This document shows, in pieces, positions 37,301 through 49,300 of a stretch of 64,000 nucleotides of DNA. The position numbers and the translations under genes are program-made. Location of the stretch: the NCBI GenBank assembly GCA_963995525.1, contig OZ023205.1:57936800-58000799 (forward strand). The letters are read 5' to 3'. Source of the DNA: Escarpia spicata (taxonomy: Eukaryota > Annelida > Polychaeta > Sabellida > Siboglinidae). The number at the start of each line of letters is the position of its first letter. Position 1 is the stretch's first letter. The notes below the pieces were generated by a model that was not told the DNA's origin, made no database searches, and saw nothing but the letters and a program-made list of their open reading frames with translations.

Positions 37301-40300
37301 TCATCAGGAAATAAACGTACCTTGTGATCTTTGTACCGGAGTGGTCACAATTGACGACTGGTGGAGTAGCACAAGTAATTGAGTTCAGCTTTATTCGAAT
37401 AGTTATGCTACTCTGCCCATCTCATGATTCTGGCGGTATACAATTCTGAAAGATAATGTTTGACATAATAGTTTATACTTTGCTATTGCTAAAGCAAATG
37501 TTTTTGGGCAATAGTGACTGGGGAAGCTGCAGTTTATACAAACAGCATTGGTTTACTCATATGCATGCCTTGTGTGTGACACGTGGACCCCCAGAGTCTG
37601 GTGGTAATTGTAAGATAAAGACGGTATTTTGAATACTGCTATTTCTGTTGCACAACCTAATGATTGCTTTGCATCTAATGAGTTAGTTTTGTATTGGTGA
37701 TGACAACTGTAGTGGTATTTGGGCTAAAACATTCCTAATGTACAATGTCTACGTTTGAAAGAGTAAAATGTAAATCCATATGAGTTGCACCAATATTAAT
37801 TTTGATGTACTGCTCAAAAGGTGTAAATCCTACCTTTGAACATCTGTTTTTACGTTTTTTAAAGTCACCTGTTTTCTTGTGAATGGCTTGTGTTGATATT
37901 GCTGACAGACTGTATGTGTGATAACTTCTGCCGACCATGTGACTGTCTGCCTGTCTGCCTTTCTTTCCTTCTGCTGTCTGTCTGTCTGGCAGTTTGTTGA
38001 CTATATGTCAGCTGTCTGATTGTACATCTGTCTATCTGACCCATTAGCATGTATGTCTGTCTGTCTGCTTGCCTGTATGTCTGTCTTCTGACTGTCTGTC
38101 TGTCTCTGTCTGTCCCTGTCTATATGTCTGCCTGGCCCGTGAGTCTGTGTATGATGTCTACTTGTCTGCCTTCTGACTCTGTCTGTCTCTGTCTGTCCCT
38201 GTCTATATGTCTGCCTGGCCCGTGAGTCTGTGTATAATGTCTACTTGGCTGTCTTCTGACTGTCTGTCTGTCCCTGTCTATATGTCTGCCTGGCCCGTGA
38301 GTCTGTGTATGATGTCTACTTGTCTGTCTTCTGACTGTCTGTCTGTCCCTGTCTATATGTCTGCCTGGCCCGTGAGTCTGTGTATGATGTCTACTTGTCT
38401 GCCTTGCAGCCTACTACAAGGACGATCACAAGTTGTACTTGAATACTGGCTGGAGTAGTTCACTGAATCGCTACGAACGCAGACTGCTCACACAAGAGGC
38501 TGACCTCGTCACTACACATGGTGGGCCTTGGTAACTTACACCTATTAAACAGTTGTGCCATACTGTCGTAAATAAGTGTATATCTATTATAATATATAAA
38601 TTTAGTTTTCAGTATCAAGACAAAGTAAGAAGAACACATATACCATTTGTTGATAATTTATGATATTTGACTAACTCTGTTCTTTTTCATTTCATGTTGC
38701 TGTGTCCATCAACAGAGCTAGGTAAGTTATTTTGTCTTGATGCAGTTACTTCTCTTTCTACAAAACACCTACATTCTTATTCGTGTCATTGATGGTTTTT
38801 ATTGTTTCATTTATATAATTTGTAGGGGTCAGATCAGACACTCATAATAACCTCAACAATAATTACATCCCAGTAATTTCTGTGTTGGAATGTACAGACT
38901 GTTTACATGGTGAAACTCAAAAAGGACACTTGATTGTGATGTAGCCGTTTGTTTTCTAACCCAGTGTATTTCTTAATCGAAAACCTGATAACCCACCCCA
39001 CCTACCTTCCATGGTGTGGGGTATTTTCATGACAAACCTCCCAGTTAGCAGCCCTGGTATGTTGCATCCCCCCACACCGTCCACTGGCAGGACAACACCC
39101 ATGGTGGTAGAGGTACGCAAGCAGGGTGGAACAGTGAAGCCCCCAAGGTATCGCAAAAAGGCACAGCGTCACATCAGAAAGTGGAGGTCTTCAAAACCTT
39201 GCTGATGCAACATCACGTCAGAACCAGAAGACAGAGGAAAGGAGGAGGAGCGCATCACCAAGGTGCTACAACAATGCAGATACAAAGTTTGACCATACAG
39301 AAGAAGGACGAACAACAAAGTGAGAAGGGAAATACTAAGGAGAGAGAAGAAAAGAAATAGTCCAAAGGCATAACTACCATGTCATGTTAAATAATTATAG
39401 TAATAAACATTATTTAATCATGATAACCTTACAAAATATGCTACTGCTAAAATAAATAATTTCATAAAAGAGCACTTTGCATAATGTAGTAACGATAATT
39501 ATATTAAAAAAGGTTTCAAATAAATTTCATTATTAAATAAAAAATGCATAGAATATGTCACAAACTTGTGCGAGAGAACCTGATCATCATTAGTCACGTT
39601 TCTAAAGTAGAGCGCAGTGGTGCAATGTCTACAGCTTTGGAGTCTCGACTGAGAAAACCCGGGTTCGAATCCTGTGCTGTGGTGTCGAACCTTGGGCAAG
39701 TTCATTCACTCTACGCAGCTCCAATTCACTCAGCTGTATGAATGAGTACCTGGCTGCAGACAGTGGTGGATATTTGTGATTGAATAGTCTATGCGTATTA
39801 ATTGCAGTGTGGTTGAATGCTTCCCTGTGAAGTTGAGATGGTGTTCAACTGCTGCCAGGGACTAAAGTGTAAAGTGCTTTGAGCAGTGCTGGATACTGTG
39901 CTATATCAGAACTTACCTTTAAGTACATGACATTGAGAAGTAATCAAGCGAGTAAACGTGGTTATGTGCAGAAGATTATGGACCTAAGTGATGTTTCCGG
40001 TTTGCAGGTCACAATTGGGGCAGTGAACACGACCCAGACACGAAAGAGTGTTCACCGAGAGGGGCAAAAGGCGGCAAATACATCATGTACACTTACTCAG
40101 TGTCAGGATACGATAAGAACAACAAGGTGGGTTCACGACACCGACAGTTGGACACTTGTTGACGCTCACAACACAAGACAGTTATTACGGGAGAGATGGA
40201 GAGAGTCTGGAGAGGGACATAGACGGGGATAAAGGGAGTGTAAGAGGGAGAGGGAAAGGGAGACAGAGGAGGGACGTTGGGAGGGAGAGAGGGGGGTGAG

Positions 40301-43300
40301 AGGGGAGAAAGTGATGGAGGGGGAAGATGAGAGGGAGAGAGAGGTAGGGAAGTAACAAGAGAGAGGGGAATGTGGGGGAAAGGGAGAGAGACAGAGATGG
40401 GTAAAGGGAGAGTAATATATAATGACCGAAGCCCTTCTCTTGCAGCTATTCTCCCCATGCAGCAGAAGATCCATGGGTGCAGTGCTTGACTCCAAATCTT
40501 ACATCTGTTTTAAAGGTAAATGGTTTTCAGGTATTCTCTTCAGTTATTCTTCACTCATTTAATTCTGAAGTTAACTTGAAATAAACACCTTCTTTCAAGC
40601 CTCTGTCCACAGTGCATTCAGTTTTTTTATTTATTTGTGGTCCTGTACTACTAGCAAGATGACCAACTTGTGACATAACACATAACATTGCATCCAACTG
40701 ATTACCATCTGGTAAGAACCCTTAACATACAGGGGATGTTCTTCCGAGTGGTTGTAGATGGACCCACGAGAGCTTGGCTGACTAGATTCAATTGATGTAT
40801 CTAGTACGTCGCGGTTTGCGTACGTCACAATAAAATTTTTGTGCATGACCTCCATCAAGTTTTACTACCAATATTGATAACGGTTATATACGTGAATTAC
40901 ATTACTATTGCTACATTACACCTCATAAATCAAACATTCCCACATACAGTTGTCTCTTTACGGACTTTGCCTTATGTTTTTATCATAAAGAAACACTTTT
41001 GTGACTGGAATTTCAACAAACTATACAACAGAATGTCAGAACCCACCACGTGTTTTCTGATGGAGGTTTTGCTAGGCAGCTGGTCCCGCGATGGACAGGT
41101 CAATTGATTGGTGTTCTTGTCTTTCTGATCCATATGGCTTCTTTTATGTGTCGGATTCTGCGGTTGGGTTCCTTGTCTACTATTTTCATTCCCACGCAGT
41201 CTGTGATGTGGTTTTCACGTGTACGATGACGTCGTTTGATGACGTCGTTCGGCGTACTGAAGAAGTCGGCGTGCAATGCCAATGAAAGCCTCTAACAAAT
41301 CAAATTCATTTGCATATGTCAAAATGAAATATTGTTATTTAAAAAGAACTATCCTGAATAATTAGACAACAAGAAATAAACTTACTTTGGAGCAATTGTT
41401 GAAAGATGTGAAATTTTGACCCATCTACAGAGGATCTTGTTCACGCACTGATATCATGTGACGCGGCTCAGTGCGCGAATAAGATCCACTGAAGATGGGT
41501 CGAAACATTGCATGTTTCAACAATTGTTGTTCCAAAGTTAAGTTTAATTATTGCTGTCTAATTGCATCTTGGTGCCATGAACAGTATTTTCCATATCGTG
41601 AAGAATATTAGTAATCAAAGAGCATAAGATTGTTAGTGAAGCGGTTGACTGGGCTGATGCTGGGGTTGCAGAGAAGCTGGGGAAGTACTGTGGGAACGCT
41701 CTCTGGGAGGAAGGAGAAGAGTGCGATGGAGGGGACACGATGAAAAATGGCAACGACCCGTGTTGCAACGAGAAGTGCGAACTCAGGTCGTCAGCCATTT
41801 GCAGGTTCGTTATTTATGACAGACGCTCAACAATTATTTGTGCTCTGCAAACTACACTGTTTTTAGACAGCTTAACTACATTTCATTTTTAGATAGCTAA
41901 TTTTGCCACGTTGCATATATTCTGCAAACTCAGGTCGTCAATCAATTGCAGGTTCGTTATTTGACATTAGTTTAGTTTTGCAAAGTACATTTTATTTTTA
42001 GATAGCTCATTTCGCTACTTTGCTTATATTCTGCAAACTCAGGTTTTCAGTCGATTGCAGGTTCATTATTTCCGAGTTCTAAAACTAATTCTGTTCTGCA
42101 AACTTAATTTCATTTTTAGATTGCGTCATAGGATAACTGTTATTAGCAGTACCATGTAGTATATAAAAGTATATTACCTAAGTAATCATTATAGGTAACA
42201 TCTTGAATTCAGGTTTATAATCAGGCTAATACATGATCTCATACCTTACTACTTTTCCATTTATCAGTTTCTGAATCAAGCCAAACATAATATCAATTAA
42301 TGCAGTATTGTATTGTATCGGTAAGATTAGCAATATCTTGAAACTGCTTTATTTGATTTGTTTATTACAAAAAGTTAGTGCGGATCTTATTTATAGAAAC
42401 AAAATGTAATTATTTAGTTGTCACATTCGCTCGGTTGAACATATGTAATTGCAACTGTCATGAGACTGTAATATTTCTAAATTAATTTTTAATTAATGTT
42501 AACTTTTTATTATATCTGGGTTATGGTAATAACTACCCGGTAATGTGAGAAGGTAGTGCCTGGGTGGGTATGATGTTGGGGGAATGCACAAGGCTGGTTA
42601 GCCCTAACCATGTAACAAGGGTATTACAGGGTTAGGGTTAACTTCAGGTGTGAGTTAATGTTTCAGGTGTCTATGACAGGTAAGAGTTCCCCATCATCAT
42701 GGTTACAACGAAAGGTTTGTTTTGGTAATGCCTTGTAATATGTTTTAGCGACGTCAATCAGCCGTGCTGTCACAACTGTCAGTATGCCTCTACAGATACA
42801 ATCTGCCAGAAGCCGCACAACGATTCGTGTGAGGGACCCGCAAAATGCAGATATCCTTTCACTGACTGTGCAGTCAACAGGGCTGCAGGTGTCTAGTTGA
42901 TCTTCTTCCTCTCGTATTCATCATTGTCTACGCGAACTTTTGCACGTAGAAAGTAGACATTATTTATGAGACAATTGACTAGACAATTGAGACTAAATAA
43001 ATAAGTAATAATTAAAATCAACAAACAAACGTGGTGTACATATCACGAACATCAAGTGAGCAATATTTGTTGGCGTGTCGTATTGAAATAGTCATCAACA
43101 CCTGGTGTAATCATATGTTTAATATATTTGTTTGTTTTTGACATAACCTCACATCTGTGCCTTGTCCTGTGAGCATAAAGAAAGTGATAGTGATTGATGA
43201 CGGGCCAAAATATTGTTTTGTACATTTCAAGTCTGAAATTTCACAAAAGTCACCTGAATTGGCCGTTATTCCATTTTGCCCTGAAACCCTTCGTATACAA

Positions 43301-46300
43301 TTTTAGCAGCCACAAAAGTAAAATAAGTGAATCAGCTGGATGCAAGATGATCTTTGTAGTGTGGTATGATAGAGTTGGTTCACAATGTGAGACTGCTGTA
43401 GCTATGTTAGGTTCCTTGACAGTTACCACTGGCACTAATGCTGTCTGCCCCCCTCCACCGCCTGCGAACAACGGCTCCATGTGCCAAGAAACGTACGTAT
43501 ACATCAAGACTTCTGATCCAACAGTCGAGTTGAGAAAAGAAACACATACAATGTCATCAGAATTTTTGTAATAGCAATAATGTTTCTGATATTCAAAAGA
43601 CCTGAGTAGGGCACAATGTAAAAGATTGATTTTCTGCCAGCGAAATTATTGCATGTGCTTTTCGACATACGAAGAAATGTGTGTAATTATGTTTTGTTTT
43701 CTGACCCAAGAATTTGGTTTGTTAAAGGAAGAAACAGTTTGACTTTAATCAGTAATAGTTGTAATAAATGAGGTAGTTATGTGATTACACATTAAATAAA
43801 TGATGACTTTATTCAAGTGAAATTATTGGGTTCTCACAATGTTACATTACTCATATAATATTCAAGACCATCCGATGTTGTTCGTACACAATGTTACATG
43901 TTCAATCTCGGCTCTCGTACACAAACTTGGCTGCAGGCCTTCAGGTTAGTGTCGACTAAATGAAACACGCTTGTGTGGTTTGTGTTTCAGTGGCACTTGC
44001 ATTGACGGAGAGTGTGTGCCACTTTGTGAAGTCATGGGATGGAAGTCTTGCATCTGTGACACTCGTAAGTGTCACTGAGATCAACAACAGAAAGATGCTT
44101 ATGCTACGGTTCAATTAACTATGCCCCCATTTTCACCCCTCCCCGAACCCTGCAAATCTGTGAACCTCCTCCATTATCTTTCTCTTGACTGTTCATCCCT
44201 GCTCTTTCAAGATCGCGTTATTCTTCCATCGTCTTCCTGTTCTACCATTCTCATCTGTTTGTTCATTGTCTCTCCTCACTCGATCTCTCTATGTGTCCTG
44301 CTCATAGTGATCTGCTCCCAGCTGTTTTCTTTTTCATGTTTCTTCATTCCGATCTCTTCTCGTAATTCCCCATCTTCTTTGTCACCTCTTTTCATTTGAT
44401 GTATTCTTTGAAGTTCAAACCCAGTTTTTCTCTGCTGCCTTTAGTTTCTCAACCCAAGCTTGCTTCCAGGAGCAAGGAATGTAAATGTCCAGCGATTACA
44501 ACCAGGTCCCTTAAAACTGACATTCACTATACAAACTATCTGTCATGTGAGTGTGCTGTCGTGTGAGTGTGCTGTCGTGTGAGTGGTGCTGTCATGTGAG
44601 TGTGCTGTCGTGTGAGTGGTGCTGTCATGTGAGTGTGCTGTCGTGTGAGTGTGCTGTCGTGTGAGTGTGCTGTCGTGTGAGTGGTGCTGTCATGTGAGTG
44701 TGCTGTCGTGTGAGTGTGCTGTCGTGTGAGTGTGCTGTCGTGTGGGTGGTGCTGTCATGAGAGTGGTATTTCCTTGTGATGTGTGTGGAGTTTCAGCTGT
44801 GCTATCATGCAAATTATGTTTCAGTGGAGTTTTCATGTAAGTGGTGCTGTCGTCAGAATGATACCAGCGAGTGTTCACCCTATACAGAAGGTTACTTCAA
44901 GTTCAACTTACCTGAAGGCATGCCATGCGTCCAAGGTTACTGCGACAAGACAGTGAGTGAATGTTTACTTCACATGTGTCATATAACGTTACACTGTTTT
45001 CTGTACAGTTTACAAGCGATCACAATTTATGCCTTAACCAATTTCACACATTGGCCAAGCCTCTATTAGTGTCTTTGCGACGCGTCTTGACAGTGTTTAT
45101 TTTGGTCAGCCAGCATTAGTCTTCTCTAGCATTTTATTTTCCACAGTTGTGCAAATTGTAAAGTGAATGTGAAGTGTGACTTTGATGTTAGATATTATTT
45201 ATTTGTTAGATAATTTCAATTATTACGTTTATAGGGAGTTTGCAAAAAGCAAGTTGTAAACCTTGTGCAACGACTGTGGGACATTGTCGAGAACATTACC
45301 CCCTCGACACTGGGTGAGTAACTTACCACCAACACACTAGGTGAGTAACTCACTTCTGACACACAAGGTGAGTAACTCACCCATGACATACTAGGTGTGT
45401 AACTCATCCATGACACACTGGGTGAGTAACTCACCATGACACACAAGGTGACTAACTCACCCTGACACACTAGGTGAGTAACTCACCCTGACACACTAGG
45501 TAACTCACCCCTGACACACTAGGTGAGTAACTCACCCTGACACACTAGGTGAGTAACTCAACCTGACACACTAGGTGTGTAACTCACCCTGACACACTAG
45601 GTAACTCACCCATGACACACTAGGCGAGTAACTCACCCTGACACACTAGGTGAGTAACTCACCCTGACACACTAAGTGTATAACTCACCTTGACACACTA
45701 GGTGAGTAAATCACCCACGACACACTAGGTGTGTAACTCACCCTGACACACTAGGTGTGTAACACACCCTGACACACTAGGTGTGTAGCACACCCCTGAA
45801 ACACTAGGTGAGTAACTTACCCTGATACACTAAGTGAGTAACTCACCCTGACAACCTAGTTGAGTAAATCACCCATGACACACTAGGTGTGTAACTCACC
45901 CTGACACACTAGGTGTGTAACGCACCCTGACACACTAGGTGTGTAGCCCACCCCTGATACACTAAGTGAGTAACTAACCCTGACATACTAGGTGAGTAAC
46001 TCACCTCTGACACACTAGGTGTGTAACTCATCCTGGCACCCTAGGTGTGTAGCTCACCCCTGATACACTAAGTGAGTAACTAACCCTGACACACTAGGTG
46101 AGTAACTCACCTCTGACACACTAGGTGTGTAACTCATCCTGGCATTCTAGGTGTGTAACTCACCCATGATACACTAGGTGAGTAAGTCACCCTAACACAC
46201 TAGGTATGTAACTCACCCTGACACACTAGGTGAGTAACTCACCCTGACATTCTAAGTGTATAGCTCACCCTGACACACTAGGTGAGTAAATCACCCACGA

Positions 46301-49300
46301 CACACTAGGTGTTTAACTCACCCCTGACACACTAGGTGAGTAACTCACCCTGACACACTAGGTGAGTAACTCACCCTGACCCACTAGGTGAGTAACTCAC
46401 CCTGACACACTAGGTGTGTAACTCGCCCTAACACACTAGGTGTGTAACTCATCCTGACACACTAGGTGAGTAACTCACCCTCACACACTAGGTGAGTAAC
46501 TCACCATGACACACTAGGTGAGTAACTCACCATGACACACTAGGTGTGTAACTCACTCAGACACACTATGTGTGTAATTCACCCCTGACACACTAGGTGA
46601 GTAATGCACCCTGTCACACTAGGTGTGTAACTCATCCTGACACATACTAGGTGTGTAACTCATCCTGACACACTAGGTGTATGACTCACCCTGACACACT
46701 AGGTGATTAAATCACCCACGACACACTAGGTGTGTAATGCACCCTGACACACTAGGTGTGTAACTCACCCTGATACACTAAGTGAGTAACTCACCCTGAC
46801 AACCTAGGTGAGTAAATCACCCATGACACACTAGGTGTGTAACTCACCCTGACACACTAGGTGTGTAACGCACCCTGACACACTAGGTGTGTAGCTCACC
46901 CCTGATACACTAAGTGAGTAACTAACCCTGACACACTAGGTGAGTAACTCACCTCTGACACACTAGGTGTGTAACTTATCCTGGCACCCTAGGTGTGTAG
47001 CTCACCCCTGATACACTAAGTGAGTAACTAACCCTGACACACTAAGTGAGTAACTAACCCTGACACACTAGGTGAGTAACTCACCTCTGACACACTAGGT
47101 GTGTAACTCATCCTGGCACCCTAGGTGTGTAACTCACCCATGATACACTAGGTGAGTAACTCACCCTAACACACTAGGTATGTAACTCACCCTGACACAC
47201 TAGGTGAGTAACTCACCCTGACATTCTAAGTGTATAGCTCACCCTGACACACTAGGTGAGTAAATCACCCACGACACACTAGGTGTTTAACACACCCCTG
47301 ACACACTAGGTGAGTAACTCACCCTGACACACTAGGTGTGTAACTCACCCTGACACACTAGGTGAGTAACTCACCCTGACACACTAGGTGAGTAATGCAC
47401 CCTGTCACACTAGGTGCGTAACTCACCCTGACACACTAGGTGAATAACTCACCCTGACACACTAGTTGTGTAACTCATCCTGACACACTAGGTGAATAAC
47501 TCACCCTGACACACTAGGTGAATAACTCACCCTGACACACTAGGTGTGTAATTCACCCTGACACACTAGGTGAGTAACTCACCCATGACACACTAGGTGT
47601 GTAACTCACCCATGGCACACTAGGTGTGTAACTCACTCGGACACACTAGGTGTGTAATTCACCCCTGACACACTAGGTGAGTAACTCACCCTGACACACT
47701 AGGTGTGTAACTCACTCACGACACACTAGGTGAGTAACTCACCCTGACACACTAGGTGTGTAACTCACTCACGACACACTAGGTGAGTAACTCACCCTGA
47801 CACACTAGGTGTGTAATTCACCCCTGACACACTAGGTGAGTAACTCACCCTGACACACTAGGTGTGTAACTCACTCACGACACACTAGGTGAGTAACTCA
47901 CCCTGACACACTAGGTGTGTAACTCACTCATGTACACACACACACACACACAAACTACACACACGCACGCACATCTAGCTGGATTCTACTAAGGTGTAAC
48001 TAAGTGAATGTGTGGTTCTAGTTAGCAAAACAAGACAATGTTGTGAAGATGACCACCGTGTGTGTTTCAGTACAATTCATGCGAGCCAACATCGTGGGCA
48101 CTGTCATCATCCTGTCCCTTGTGTTGTGGATCCCGGCCAGTTGTATCATCAGTTACATCGTAAGTCTCCACTCTCACCCTCTACTCACACTAGTAAGTCT
48201 CTCACCCCCTACTCACACCAGTAAGTCTCCTCTCTCACCCCGTACTCACTCTAGTAAATCTCTCACCCCCTACTCACTAATAAGTGTTCTCTCTCATCCC
48301 CTACTCACACCAGTAAGTCTCCTCTCATCCCTTACTCACACCAGTAAGTCTCCTCTCATCCCTTACTCACACTAGTAAGTCTCCTCTCTCACCCCCTACT
48401 CACACTAGTAAGTCTCCTCTCTCACCCCCTACTCACACTAGTAAGTCTCCTCTCTCACCCCCTACTCACACTAGTAAATCTCTCACCCCGTACTCACACT
48501 AATAAGTGTTCTCTCTCATCCCCTACTCACACTAGTAAGTCTCTCACCCCCTACTCACACCAGTAAGTCTCCTCTCTCATACCCTACTCACACTAATAAG
48601 TATCCTCTCATCCCCTACTCATACTAGTAAGTCTCCTCTCTCATCCCCTATTCACACTATTATGTCCCCTCTCACCCCCTGCTCAGACTAGCAAGACTTC
48701 TCTCTAACCCCCTAATCAGACTAGTAAGTTTCCTCTCTCACTCCCTACTCAGACTAGTAAGTATCCTCTCTCACCCCCTACTCAGACTAGTAAGTCCCCT
48801 CTCTCACTCCCTACTCACATTATTAAGTCCCCTCTCTCACCCCCAACTCACTCTAATAAGTCCCCTCTCTCACCCCCCTCCTCACACTAGTAAGTATCTT
48901 CTATCACCCCCTACTCACTCTGGTAAGTCTCCATTCTCACGCCCTACTCACACTAGTAAGTCTCCACTCTCACCCCCTACTCACACTAGTAAGTCTCCAC
49001 TTTCACCCCCTACTCACACTAGTAAGTCTCCTCTCTCACCCCCTACTCACACTAGTAAGTCTCCACTCTCACCGCCTACTCACACTAGTAAGTCTCCTCT
49101 CTCACCCCCTACTCATACTAGTAAGTCTCCACTCTCACCCCCTACTCACACTAGTAAGTCTCCACTCTCACCCCCTACTCACACTAGTAAGTCTCCTCTC
49201 TCACCCCCTACTCACACTAGTAAGTCTTCACTCTCACCCCCTACTCACACTAGTAAGTCTCCACTCTCACCCCCTACTCACACTAGTAAGTCTCCTCTCT

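Noticed and set aside
38207..38458. Repeat protein [22 protein letters not shown]
   Set aside because: Translation of the pre-acceptor minisatellite in another frame than exon 11.
48012..48375. Frames overlapping exon 21
   Set aside because: Partly the real transmembrane exon (48,071-48,159) but extended into the 33-bp array; the extension is intronic.
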